Shown one piece after another: positions 1 through 8,176 of a stretch of DNA of 64,000 nt. This DNA is from UBA11855 sp964591705 (lineage in GTDB: Archaea > Thermoproteota > Bathyarchaeia > Bathyarchaeales > Bathycorpusculaceae), in assembly GCA_964591705.1 (NCBI GenBank), contig CAZQCX010000001.1, positions 50,399-114,398 on the forward strand. Reading direction: 5' to 3'. The notes beneath the pieces are model-generated. The model searched no databases. It saw nothing but the letters and a program-made list of their open reading frames with translations, and was not told the origin of the DNA. Each line of letters starts with the position of its first letter. The stretch's first letter is position 1. The position numbers were made by a program, and so were the translations under genes.

Positions 1-848
1 GTTATTATGACGCCCCAATCTTTGCTTTGCATGCGTGCTGCTCCCTTAATAAGCCCTATCTGTTGCGCCAGACTACAGTTCCAACCAATCTGCGCAAACA
101 AAACATCATAGCCTCCCAAATAGTCAAACCAATAAAGGCCATAATCAGACGTGAAGGTAGTGAAACCAGCTTTCTTCAAAGAGGCGAAACCAGGGTCATT
201 CCTAATCACGTCTTCAACGAAAAACTCTGCTTCCTCGTCATAATTCTCAGGCGCGGATCCATTAGCTGCTTGAATTTTGTCGGAAATCAAAGACAGACTA
301 TGTATCGCATCAACATACGCCAAGGGAACTCTTAGGCCTACTGTCGAATTAGGGTTTTGACTTAGAGCCCTAATCCAGGCAAGATAGTTCTTCCAGTCCC
401 CATCGAGCTGAATCCCTCCTGGCTCATCGCTATAGTAAATGCCAAGTAACTTGTCTCCCCATCTCTCAGTCCAATTTTGCTTTATCCCATCGAGTGAAGT
501 CAAATTCCAAAACCAGTTGCGTGGAAAACGTCGTCCACTTATGTTGTAACCCAAATTGACTATGATTCTTAAACCGCTGGATACTGCATGGTCGCAAATC
601 TCTTCTACCATGGTCTGATTTTTGCTTATCGGATTTCCCGCCGAATTGAGAATGAAAAGATTTGTGTAAGATTTAACCCTATCAATCAACAGTTTAGCCC
701 CGGCAGTAGTGTTGCCGCAGTAAGCTACGCCAATATTAGTGCTTACTACGTTAGTGTTAAACTCAGAATATGTTACGAAAGCAGCTAACACGGAGGCTAT
801 CAATAGTAGCACCAGAAAAAGGACAAAACACTTCAAAACTCGCTTCAA
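1..848 (-). CDS. Secreted hypothetical protein, partial (C-terminus beyond left edge)
   Basis: Read from 848 leftward, this frame stays open to the window edge (282 codons, no stop). It starts at a TTG that follows an in-frame TAG almost directly. The N-terminus is a typical signal or anchor: two or three basic residues (LKRVLK) and then about 20 hydrophobic residues ending near VLAA. The exported part is rich in aromatic residues and N-glycosylation-type sequons, and contains GIYYSDEPGG near residue 135. Such a Y-x-DEP stretch is reminiscent of TIM-barrel glycoside hydrolases, but I cannot assign a family. The 3' end is missing, so length and C-terminal anchor are unknown. It is likely an extracellular or cell-surface protein; the function is open. 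Confidence 0.7.
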   Translation of the reverse strand, partial: MKRVLKCFVLFLVLLLIASVLAAFVTYSEFNTNVVSTNIGVAYCGNTTAGAKLLIDRVKSYTNLFILNSAGNPISKNQTMVEEICDHAVSSGLRIIVNLGYNISGRRFPRNWFWNLTSLDGIKQNWTERWGDKLLGIYYSDEPGGIQLDGDWKNYLAWIRALSQNPNSTVGLRVPLAYVDAIHSLSLISDKIQAANGSAPENYDEEAEFFVEDVIRNDPGFASLKKAGFTTFTSDYGLYWFDYLGGYDVLFAQIGWNCSLAQQIGLIKGAARMQSKDWGVII

Positions 849-1026
849 ACCTTTCTACACAATCCCACATTAACTGTTCCCTTCACGCTGTAAATACTTT
901 TTCTAAAACACGTTCTCTTTGAAACCATTACCAAGATTCAACTGTTTCTCTGACAGCAACAGGTATGAACTGCGCCAACCATACGATACTTAAATAAGAC
1001 GTGTATGCATCAATACCGGAAAAGAT
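849..1026. other. Intergenic region between divergent genes
   Basis: This 178-base spacer separates the minus-strand secreted protein from the plus-strand small gene at 1027. A TATA-like CTTAAATA lies at 989-996. Nothing else in it was recognised as a gene or structured RNA. Confidence 0.5.
989..996 (+). promoter_or_regulatory. TATA-like box for the gene at 1027
   Basis: CTTAAATA is centred about 35 nt before the TTG at 1027. With the usual archaeal spacing transcription would begin around 1020, giving an almost leaderless mRNA. This supports the choice of that start; no ribosome binding site is visible. Confidence 0.4.
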
Positions 1027-1344
1027 TTGGGCTTTCAACTCAAGAAATTTCACTTCCAAGAACTCAACTGGACAATCTGTTTTCCGGACTCAGGCAACCA
1101 AGGCAAATACCTCGACTACTCTGTGCTCTTCACAGACAGAAGCAAACAACCAATATTGGAACAGTGTGTCAAATTGGGAGAAATAATGGACAAGTCAGAG
1201 GTTGCAGATAATTTCCCGCACACAGTGGGGTTTTTCAAGAACTCTACGGGAGTAGGTGTCAAATTCAAACCTGACTACATGGAAATCCGCTTCATAAGGA
1301 GCATAGAAGACTTTTGGCTGTTCTTAAACGCCCTTGATATCTAA
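1027..1344 (+). CDS. Small hypothetical protein (105 aa)
   Basis: A 105-codon frame with a TTG start. It is the longest of three overlapping plus-strand frames here and is preferred because it runs furthest and lies at the right distance from the TATA-like box at 989-996. The product is soluble, with no membrane segment, and alternates charged and aromatic residues (for example VGFFKNSTGVGVKFKPDY). I do not recognise the family. It ends 58 bases before nadM and could be read through into it. Moderate certainty that it is a real gene. Confidence 0.5.
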   Translation: MGFQLKKFHFQELNWTICFPDSGNQGKYLDYSVLFTDRSKQPILEQCVKLGEIMDKSEVADNFPHTVGFFKNSTGVGVKFKPDYMEIRFIRSIEDFWLFLNALDI

Positions 1345-1402
1345 TAACCCCACAGCAAATCATAATAGTCAGAACCAGCCAACCATGAAGAAGTGACAAT
1401 TT

Positions 1403-1927
1403 GTGAGTAACCGTGGGCTCTACGTCGGGAGATTCCAGCCTTTCCACTTGGGGCACTCAGAAGCTATCCAAACAGTGCTAAAAAATGTTGACGAACTTGT
1501 TATCGTCATTGGAAGTGCTCAGTATAGCCACAACTCCAACAATCCCTTTACCGCAGGAGAACGACTAGTAATGATTCGGCGTGCCCTGCAAGAGGCAGGC
1601 GTGGATCATTCACGGTTCTGGATCGTTCCCGTTCCAGATGTTCACCTGCACATGCTGTGGGTCTCAGCTTTGGAAGGTTATACACCGCGATTCAATGTCG
1701 TGTACTCAAATGAACCGTTAACACGCCGACTGTTCATGGAAGCAGGCTACAAAGTAAGAAGTATTCGGTTTTTCGAACGCAAAATCTACAGTTCAACCTT
1801 CGTCAGAGAAAAAATGGTTAAAGACGACAGCTGGGCTTCACTTGTTCCCAAAGCGGTTGCAGAATTCATTGGCGAAATCGACGGAGTCAACAGACTTCGA
1901 GACTTGACCCGAACAGACAAAATTTAG
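1403..1927 (+). CDS. nadM: Nicotinamide-nucleotide adenylyltransferase, archaeal type
   Basis: Transfers AMP from ATP to nicotinamide mononucleotide, giving NAD+ in the cytoplasm. The 174-residue product has the usual size of archaeal NadM. It carries the nucleotidyltransferase signature GRFQPFHLGH at residues 9-18 (the HxGH-type ATP site) and the C-terminal SSTFVRE at about 131-137, equivalent to the ISSTxxR motif. The start is GTG. The last four bases overlap the end of the convergent truD gene, so the two transcripts share a 3' end. Assignment is firm. Confidence 0.93.
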   Translation: MSNRGLYVGRFQPFHLGHSEAIQTVLKNVDELVIVIGSAQYSHNSNNPFTAGERLVMIRRALQEAGVDHSRFWIVPVPDVHLHMLWVSALEGYTPRFNVVYSNEPLTRRLFMEAGYKVRSIRFFERKIYSSTFVREKMVKDDSWASLVPKAVAEFIGEIDGVNRLRDLTRTDKI

Positions 1928-3306
1928 AAACCCGACGAAACTGGATCGTTAGGCTTCATCACCTCTCTGAGAAGCATTGTTGCATATGACCCTCGCAGCA
2001 ACATGAAGCTCAATTCAGTTTCAAGCGCTTTCCCATTATCGCCTTCCGACTTGATGGTTTGAAAGGAAAATTCCCTCATAGGAGAAGCGATTGCACGCAA
2101 TTCTCCTTTTCCACCCCTCACCGCAAGAGCGTTTATCTTGAAGTCCCTTGGTTCAACCCCTTCTTTTTCGAGGATTTCTCGCTGTATTTGTCCCATAGCG
2201 CCACCAGAAAGTCTCTGCGCAGTTCCAACGAGAGGTAAAGCGACTCTAGCCCTCCCCGTTCTTACGAGATCATTGACCTCAGCCTTTACCTCAACACTAG
2301 AGATTCTACCCGTTCTGGCAATTGGCAATCCTGAACGGTCCAGATTCACGACAAAATCTCCAATCTCAGCTCTGTTCAAAGAACAGCCCTCTTTGAGCCT
2401 TTCACTCAGGAATAGGTTGAACAAGTAGGCTTGATAAGCTTGGACAAAGAGTTCCTGAAGCTTAGGGGGCAACCGTTTGAAAGCGCCGATGAAGTCTTTT
2501 TGCGCAGCGGAAAGATGACTGAGCATCGCCCTTTCGTACCGAAGTTGTCTTGGGAAATCTTGCAATGCTCGGCTGAAGTCTCTGGTCAAATGCAGATCAT
2601 TTCGTGCTTGTTTGGATTCAGGATGCTCATGTATGCTCGTCTGCGTCAGAAAAAGCATTGCAGCCTCCTCAAAATCTCCTTTGACAATTGCTTTCCCAAC
2701 CAAGTGTGTTATTGGACGTTTTGTTCCAAAACGCTGGTGACCAAAGAAATTCGGGATTCCACCAGAACTATCTAGCTCGCTTACGGTTTCTGCAATTCTG
2801 TCTGCAATCTCCGCCTCTATAGGCTTGATCCCTCGGATTCTTACTCTAAACTTGTTGCCTAACAAATAGAAGGGTGCCAAGCCATCGCGAAAGTAACCTA
2901 TGGGGCGCACTTCAATATCCCGTATCCTTATTTTTAAAACCTCGTCCACAGATGCGCCTTCAATTGTTATGTGCTGGGCTGTTGCTGCCCTTGCATCTTT
3001 TATCCCAGCAATCTGGATTCGACTCTGGTTTATGCCAAGTTCTTTCGCGATCCGCAGCACTGCGCTCAAAGTGTCCCAGTTACGTTTGACAAGGGCGCAG
3101 AACAGATACTTCTGCTGATGGGCAGTTGCTCCCAGTGGTTTGTTTCCGACTCGTTCTTCAATGCTGGCAACCGAGCCGTCAAGGAGAACCTCTTGGACTG
3201 AGAAATCATCGACTGTTTCTCTAATGATTCCGCCTATCCCGGGAGTTTTAGTAACATAGGTTTTCAAGCCAAGAGCCTTGTCTATGGAAGGAACTCGCAA
3301 GACCAT
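1924..3306 (-). CDS. truD: tRNA pseudouridine synthase TruD
   Basis: Isomerises uridine 13 of tRNA to pseudouridine. The product is 460 residues, normal for archaeal TruD, which is longer than the bacterial enzyme because of a larger inserted domain. The family signature with the catalytic aspartate is seen in AGIKDARAATAQ (about residues 99-110). A second conserved stretch, NFFGHQRFG, lies near 185-195. The start is the ATG at 3306, 11 bases after the pth2 stop, so it is probably the last gene of the cdc48 - winged helix - reductase - pth2 - truD run. It meets nadM tail to tail. Confidence 0.93.
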   Translation of the reverse strand: MVLRVPSIDKALGLKTYVTKTPGIGGIIRETVDDFSVQEVLLDGSVASIEERVGNKPLGATAHQQKYLFCALVKRNWDTLSAVLRIAKELGINQSRIQIAGIKDARAATAQHITIEGASVDEVLKIRIRDIEVRPIGYFRDGLAPFYLLGNKFRVRIRGIKPIEAEIADRIAETVSELDSSGGIPNFFGHQRFGTKRPITHLVGKAIVKGDFEEAAMLFLTQTSIHEHPESKQARNDLHLTRDFSRALQDFPRQLRYERAMLSHLSAAQKDFIGAFKRLPPKLQELFVQAYQAYLFNLFLSERLKEGCSLNRAEIGDFVVNLDRSGLPIARTGRISSVEVKAEVNDLVRTGRARVALPLVGTAQRLSGGAMGQIQREILEKEGVEPRDFKINALAVRGGKGELRAIASPMREFSFQTIKSEGDNGKALETELSFMLLRGSYATMLLREVMKPNDPVSSGF

Positions 3307-3317
3307 GGATACCTTCT

Positions 3318-3686
3318 TTACAGCAATGGGAGCCTGCCCGTTAGTCTATCCACGACTGAAGCTGGTGCTGGTCCGATTCCTAGACAGGTTATCGTGCCTT
3401 CAGGGATCTGAGTCAACCCCCTATCAGAGATCAGCGCGTTTGGCAGACCAAGCTCTTTGGCTTGGACCTCAAGTTCCCGCAACTCCTTTTCATCCTTAAC
3501 CTTAACCGCTATCTTGCGTTGCCCTTCAAAAAGCCAAGCTTCCCACCATGTTCGATGGCGCTTATGTGCTTCTTCAGCAGCAGAGACCGCGGCGTGACCT
3601 GCCTGCGCGGCAATCTTCCCTTTGCCAAGTTTTAGATCACTGCGAAAGACTATGACTTGCTTGAACTCGAATTCATCCATTTTCAT
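3318..3686 (-). CDS. pth: Peptidyl-tRNA hydrolase, archaeal/eukaryotic type (Pth2)
   Basis: Releases peptides from peptidyl-tRNA dropped by the ribosome. The 122-residue product matches the Pth2 fold in size and has the conserved GKGKIAAQAGHAA near residues 21-33, followed by a helix with AAEEA. Pth2 is unrelated to bacterial Pth1. A second ATG two codons downstream (3680) could be the true start. It lies 21 bases after the reductase gene and 11 bases before truD in the same run. Confidence 0.93.
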   Translation of the reverse strand: MKMDEFEFKQVIVFRSDLKLGKGKIAAQAGHAAVSAAEEAHKRHRTWWEAWLFEGQRKIAVKVKDEKELRELEVQAKELGLPNALISDRGLTQIPEGTITCLGIGPAPASVVDRLTGRLPLL

Positions 3687-3707
3687 CCCCAGCCATCTTG
3701 AATCAAG

Positions 3708-4949
3708 TTACTCTTTGGAGTTTTGAGAATTTACAGTCAGTGAAAGCAGAAGGAAGTATAATAACCCAGCAAACACAGAGGGTTTAGCAAGGGCATTCAA
3801 GAGGGTTTTCCCCTGAAGGTCGATCTCATCAATATCTCTCAAAGCCTTGTCCAGTCTTAGCATAGAGCTGAATCGGATCGCGTTTTCTATGTCCCCATCG
3901 GACAAAGAGTTGATGAGCCTGCGCGCCCTCAACATGGTTCTGAAATCGAAACCTAAACTGCTGTCGCAGCGACTTTGGTAAAGCTGAAGGTAACTTGAAG
4001 AACTATTCTTTCTTCTGATGGCTTCTGCAACAGTTTCAGCGGCTATTCTTGCACAGGTTAGCCCGAAGATCACTCCGCCGCCTGTTGTTGGTTTCACTTG
4101 AGAGGCTGCGTCGCCGACGACTAGAAAACCGTCGGAATAAGTTTTCCGTATGGGTCCTCCGAGACTTATGGGGTGAAAAGCCATTCGCAAGACTTTCGCC
4201 CTCGAAAGTTGCTTTGATGCCACAGGATGCTTTGATACAAGTCTCTGAAAAAGCTCTCTTGTGTTTCCCGCTTTGGCGGCAAGCCCAACTTTTGCTGTGC
4301 CGTCGAGTCTAGGGATGAGCCATGCATAGAACCCTCTTGCATATTCGCTTCCCAGATATACTTCAACTTCGTCGCTGACCACGTTCTCAACATTCTCGAC
4401 TTCTGCTTCTATGCCATGAACAAGCTCGCTTGGATTGAGCGGTTCTAATCCCGCCTGTCTAACAAGTCTGGATGAAATCCCTTCACAATCTACAACGATT
4501 TCGGCTTCAGAACGCCTTTCATCTGCGTTTTGCTGCTCTACATCTACTCCAACCATGACCCCTTTCTTCACGATTAGCGACTTGACTCGTGAGTTAAAGA
4601 AGAACTGTGCGCCTGCCATTGTGGCTTTTTCCGCTAGGAACTTGTCAAAGAGAGTACGGTTTACCGCGCAGGTGACGGGTTTACGCAAACGTACGGAGAA
4701 TTTAGCGCCCTTGGCTGAGTAGAAATTTGCGCCTTGGAAACTGTTCTCTACGACTCCTCTTGGAAGCATCTGCAACCCCAGTGTTTTCAGGCCGCGGGTA
4801 CTGAAGTGCCCCGCACAGTGAGATGGGACTCCGGCTTCAGAATGTTCCTCAAAAACTGTGACGTTGACGCCCAGTTTTGCCAGCTCCCACGCCGTGAAAG
4901 CTCCAACAGGTCCCCCTCCTACAACTATTACGTTTGAAGCCTGGCTCAT
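3708..4949 (-). CDS. FAD-dependent oxidoreductase, geranylgeranyl reductase family
   Basis: An FAD-binding protein of about 413 residues beginning with the Rossmann motif VIVVGGGPVGAF. It has the second FAD-binding region GFLVVGDAASQVKPTTGGGV in its C-terminal half. That arrangement is typical of archaeal geranylgeranyl (digeranylgeranylglycerophospholipid) reductases, which saturate the isoprenoid chains of membrane lipids. The substrate cannot be fixed from sequence, since halogenase and menaquinone reductase relatives share the fold. The ATG at 4949 places the Rossmann strand at the N-terminus. A TTG at 4988 would add 13 residues and overlap the upstream gene. The tail ends in a short hydrophobic stretch (LLYFLLLSLTV), perhaps a membrane contact. 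Confidence 0.8.
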   Translation of the reverse strand: MSQASNVIVVGGGPVGAFTAWELAKLGVNVTVFEEHSEAGVPSHCAGHFSTRGLKTLGLQMLPRGVVENSFQGANFYSAKGAKFSVRLRKPVTCAVNRTLFDKFLAEKATMAGAQFFFNSRVKSLIVKKGVMVGVDVEQQNADERRSEAEIVVDCEGISSRLVRQAGLEPLNPSELVHGIEAEVENVENVVSDEVEVYLGSEYARGFYAWLIPRLDGTAKVGLAAKAGNTRELFQRLVSKHPVASKQLSRAKVLRMAFHPISLGGPIRKTYSDGFLVVGDAASQVKPTTGGGVIFGLTCARIAAETVAEAIRRKNSSSSYLQLYQSRCDSSLGFDFRTMLRARRLINSLSDGDIENAIRFSSMLRLDKALRDIDEIDLQGKTLLNALAKPSVFAGLLYFLLLSLTVNSQNSKE

Positions 4950-4977
4950 CTGTCTACACGCGAAACCTTGCGTTATT

Positions 4978-5208
4978 CTACTGGACAAGTTCGATGCGAC
5001 GTTTTCCCCTAGTCAAGGAAGTAGTACGAATTTTCCCCGAGATTTCAAGCCGCATTAGGATTTCATTGAAATCCTTGTAACCAAGATCCTCATAATGGTC
5101 CCTAAATACGTCAAACAGGTCCTCGTCTGTCATATCACCTTTCTTACCCAAGATCTCCAACAAGGTGTAATGAGCAGGACGCGTTTTCCACGTTTTAATA
5201 GCCGGCAT
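4978..5208 (-). CDS. Small winged-helix-like protein (76 aa)
   Basis: The 76-residue product has the pattern of a compact winged helix: TLLEILGKKGDMTDEDLF for helices 1-2, NEILMRLEISGKI for the recognition helix, and RTTSLTRGKRRIELVQ for the beta wing. It begins 11 bases after the cdc48 stop and belongs to the same minus-strand run. Archaeal cdc48 genes are often followed by small conserved proteins of this kind. DNA or protein binding is inferred from fold pattern only. Confidence 0.7.
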   Translation of the reverse strand: MPAIKTWKTRPAHYTLLEILGKKGDMTDEDLFDVFRDHYEDLGYKDFNEILMRLEISGKIRTTSLTRGKRRIELVQ

Positions 5209-5219
5209 TCAAGATCTCC

Positions 5220-7391
5220 TTAAGCCACGGGAGTGGCTGGCTTTGTTGCCTGCCTAACTTGCTGCATGAAGCTCTTGTACCATTTCTCCATGTCTGGCGT
5301 TATTGTTGGACCCACTTCTTTCAGTGCGTCTTGGAAGTCTTTCATCGTCACTTCTCCTGCCTTGGTATCTCTTCTGAGAGCATGCATAGCCGCCTCTCTG
5401 CACAATGATTCAATATCTGCGCCGGAATAATACTTTGTGAGTGCGGCAAGTTGGCACAAATCCACGTCCTTTGATGTAGGCATGTCCTTCGTGTAGATTT
5501 TGAATATTTGAAGTCTGCTTTTCTCGTCCGGTTCCGAAACGTAGATCAACCTGTCAAATCTTCCAGGTCTGAGTACCGCAGGGTCGACTACGTCCGGTCT
5601 GTTAGTGGCTGCGATGACAACAATGTCTTGAAGGCTCACTATTCCATCCATTTCAGTTAACAATTGGCTTATGACCCGTTCAGAAACGCCGCTGTCAGAG
5701 AAACCTGCGCCTCTGCGTGGTGTCAGGGAATCCATTTCATCCAGAAATATCACTGAGGGAGCTGCCATACGGGCTTTCCTGAAAACTTCTCGAATTGCTT
5801 TTTCTGACTCGCCAACCCATTTAGAAAAGACCTCCGGACCCTTAATCGAAATGAAGTTTGCCTCGCTTTCCGTAGCGACTGCCCTAGCAAGCAGGGTCTT
5901 TCCACATCCTGGTGGACCATACAGAAGTATGCCTTTCGGAGGCTTAATTCCCAGACGCTTAAACATATCCGGGTTCTTGAGCGGCCACTCAACGGCTTCT
6001 TTCAAATGCTGCTTGACATCTTCGAGTCCACCAGTGTCGTCCCAGTGAACGGTCGAAACTTCAATGTAGACCTCGCGCATGGCAGTCGGAGTGACTTCCT
6101 TGTAAGCGTTCACGAAATCATCCATTCGCACGTCCATCTTCTCAAGCACAGCCGGAGGTATGCGCTCCTCTTCAAGGTTGATCTGTGGCAAGTACCTTCG
6201 GAGCGCTTTCATCGCTGTTTCTCTTCCTAACGCCGACAGATCTGCTCCAGTATAGCCATGTGTCATATCAGCCAACTTCTTGAGATCAACATCTTCCGCC
6301 AAGGGCATGCCTCTCGTGTGGATCTGGAGAACTTCGTGTCTCCCCACTTTATCTGGGACGCCAATTTCGATTTCTCTGTCAAACCTTCCTGGCCGTCTTA
6401 AGGCTGGATCAAGAGCGCTGGGCCTATTTGTTGCACCAATAACTATCACGTTGCCTCTCCCAGACAATCCGTCCATCAAAGCGAGTAGCTGAGCTACCAC
6501 TCTTCTCTCGACTTCGCCCGTCACTTCTTCTCTCTTAGGCGCAATAGCGTCTAGTTCGTCAATGAATATAATGCTTGGAGCATTCTGTTGAGCCTGCTGG
6601 AAGATCTCGCGTAACCGAGCTTCGGATTCTCCATAGAATTTGCTCATTATCTCGGGACCATTTATCGAATGGAAGTTGGCTTCTGATTCATTTGCAACTG
6701 CCCTGACAAGTAATGTCTTACCACAGCCTGGAGGACCATGTAACAGCACACCTTTTGGCGGTTCAATGCCCAACCGCTGGAAAAGCTCAGGGTGCCTCAG
6801 AGGAAGCTCAACCATCTCGCGAACACGCTGAATTTCCTCGTGAAGCCCACCTATGTCTTCATAGGTTGTACGTGGGAGCCCTTTGGCTTCAGGCGCAGGT
6901 TCATTCAAAATGGTAAGTCGCGTTTCAGCAGTGACCTTGACAATACCGTGCGGTCGAGTTTTCGACACAGCAAAGGGAATGGCATGTCCTAGCATCATGA
7001 CCAATGTTGTGTCTCCTTCGACAAGCGTGCGTTCCATAAGGCGGTTCCTGACGAAATTTGTAAAATCCTCGTCTACGTTCAGGCGCATATCAACAGGCGC
7101 CAAGGTCAAGCTCAGGGCAGTTTTCACTTTAGCCGGTCGGACCACAACATACTCGTTTATGGCTACGCCACTGTTCTTGCGAGTAAAACCATCTATCCTG
7201 ATGATGTCACGATTCTGGTCTTCGCTGTATGCTGGCCACGCAATGGCTGATGTCGTGCGTTTGTTTATGATCTCAATCACATCGCCTGCGCTTATGCCGA
7301 GTTTTTGCATCGTTCGTTGGTCGATGCGAGCGATACCTCTTCCTACGTCTCTTTGTCTAGCATCACCAACTCGCAATTGGACTTCGCTCAT
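5220..7391 (-). CDS. cdc48: CDC48/VCP-type AAA+ ATPase
   Basis: A hexameric ATP-driven unfoldase that extracts and remodels proteins, in archaea often feeding the proteasome. The 723-residue product has the double-psi-barrel N domain (about 1-180), then two AAA modules. Walker A GPPGCGKT occurs twice (about residues 219 and 496). Walker B reads IIFIDELDAIAP and VIFLDEMDSLTP. Sensor and arginine-finger regions such as ATNRP and RRPGRFDREIE are intact in both. The start follows a TATA-like element at 7446-7455. It heads the run that ends with truD. Confidence 0.96.
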   Translation of the reverse strand: MSEVQLRVGDARQRDVGRGIARIDQRTMQKLGISAGDVIEIINKRTTSAIAWPAYSEDQNRDIIRIDGFTRKNSGVAINEYVVVRPAKVKTALSLTLAPVDMRLNVDEDFTNFVRNRLMERTLVEGDTTLVMMLGHAIPFAVSKTRPHGIVKVTAETRLTILNEPAPEAKGLPRTTYEDIGGLHEEIQRVREMVELPLRHPELFQRLGIEPPKGVLLHGPPGCGKTLLVRAVANESEANFHSINGPEIMSKFYGESEARLREIFQQAQQNAPSIIFIDELDAIAPKREEVTGEVERRVVAQLLALMDGLSGRGNVIVIGATNRPSALDPALRRPGRFDREIEIGVPDKVGRHEVLQIHTRGMPLAEDVDLKKLADMTHGYTGADLSALGRETAMKALRRYLPQINLEEERIPPAVLEKMDVRMDDFVNAYKEVTPTAMREVYIEVSTVHWDDTGGLEDVKQHLKEAVEWPLKNPDMFKRLGIKPPKGILLYGPPGCGKTLLARAVATESEANFISIKGPEVFSKWVGESEKAIREVFRKARMAAPSVIFLDEMDSLTPRRGAGFSDSGVSERVISQLLTEMDGIVSLQDIVVIAATNRPDVVDPAVLRPGRFDRLIYVSEPDEKSRLQIFKIYTKDMPTSKDVDLCQLAALTKYYSGADIESLCREAAMHALRRDTKAGEVTMKDFQDALKEVGPTITPDMEKWYKSFMQQVRQATKPATPVA

Positions 7392-7445
7392 TCAGAATAC
7401 TTCCTATGTCGTGAAAGCATGGATACGTTGCAAAGAGTGTAATTC

Positions 7446-7455
7446 CTATATAAAG
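7446..7455 (-). promoter_or_regulatory. cdc48: TATA-like box for cdc48
   Basis: On the minus strand this reads CTTTATATAG, about 55-65 nt upstream of the cdc48 ATG at 7391. It predicts a short 5' leader starting near 7425. It is the only strong AT-rich element in the spacer. Confidence 0.4.
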
Positions 7456-7579
7456 TTAGAGTATAGCATTTGGCATGTGAAACCGTTCCCTTAGTAATTA
7501 AACAGTGAACCAAAACATCGTTTTCTGGGGCGTTTCTCCCGCCGCAGCATAACAAGGCATACTCGTGGCCTAGACTATC

Positions 7580-7855
7580 CTATCTGCTTGATCTGCGGAC
7601 CATCAACGTCTGAACTTGGCTTACTCCCTTGATCTTACCCAGCTCAGTCTCAAACTCATCAACAAGGCCGCTCCTCTCTTCTGGAAACCTTACTTGAACC
7701 AGTAACGCTTTCAATCCAAACGCCACCAACTCTTCTCCGTAGCCAGAAACTGAAGAGTCAAGAGGCACTTTTCCCTCTATCTCTTTCTTCAAGGCTTCAA
7801 AATTCTCAACGATGTCTTCTGGAAAAACCTTGTAAGTGACAATAACGGTTCCCAC
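7580..7855 (-). CDS. Translation elongation factor 1-beta (aEF-1beta)
   Basis: Nucleotide exchange factor for archaeal EF-1alpha; it swaps GDP for GTP during translation elongation. The 91-residue product covers the whole small alpha/beta EF-1beta fold. VGTVIVTYKVFPED forms the first strand, KEIEGKVP follows the first helix, and FGLKALLVQVRFPE is the central strand. A GTG at about 7855 with a GGGAG-type ribosome site just upstream is preferred. The upstream GTG at 7897 would overlap the Zn-ribbon gene and add residues that do not fit the family. It is co-transcribed with that Zn-ribbon gene, about 20 bases apart. Confidence 0.9.
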   Translation of the reverse strand: MGTVIVTYKVFPEDIVENFEALKKEIEGKVPLDSSVSGYGEELVAFGLKALLVQVRFPEERSGLVDEFETELGKIKGVSQVQTLMVRRSSR

Positions 7856-7875
7856 TGCTTCAACTCCCTTAAGGT

Positions 7876-8064
7876 CTATGGTCCTATAAATCCACACTTA
7901 GGGCATTTGTAAGGACGCCCAAACTTCCGACATTTTCCATCTCGCTTTATCTGAATTTCTCCGCAATTTGGGCACAAGAACTTAGTTGCTTCAGTGCTGG
8001 GAGGAATTGGCTTGCCGCAGCTAGTGCAGGTTACAAGCGAGAGCGTTCCAGTTTTTTCTGACAT
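7876..8064 (-). CDS. Zn-ribbon RNA-binding protein (COG2888-like)
   Basis: A 62-residue protein with two zinc knuckles: CTSCGKP plus CPNCGE, then CRKFG plus CPKCGF. This is the pattern of the small archaeal Zn-ribbon family thought to act in translation, and it is commonly adjacent to EF-1beta as it is here. The ATG at 8064 has a GGAG ribosome site about 10 bases upstream. The frame stays open to 8247, and an ATG at 8157 could add 31 residues, but that would leave only 20 bases before the divergent fen1 start. The short form is preferred. Confidence 0.85.
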   Translation of the reverse strand: MSEKTGTLSLVTCTSCGKPIPPSTEATKFLCPNCGEIQIKRDGKCRKFGRPYKCPKCGFIGP

Positions 8065-8176
8065 GAAACTAATCTCCGTGACCGTTTGATATGCTAGCCT
8101 CCTTAATATCTGCTGTGCTCCCGCAGTCGGAAGTTTCTTATCTCCGTTTTCAGCCATATTTCCCAAGGGACGCATT

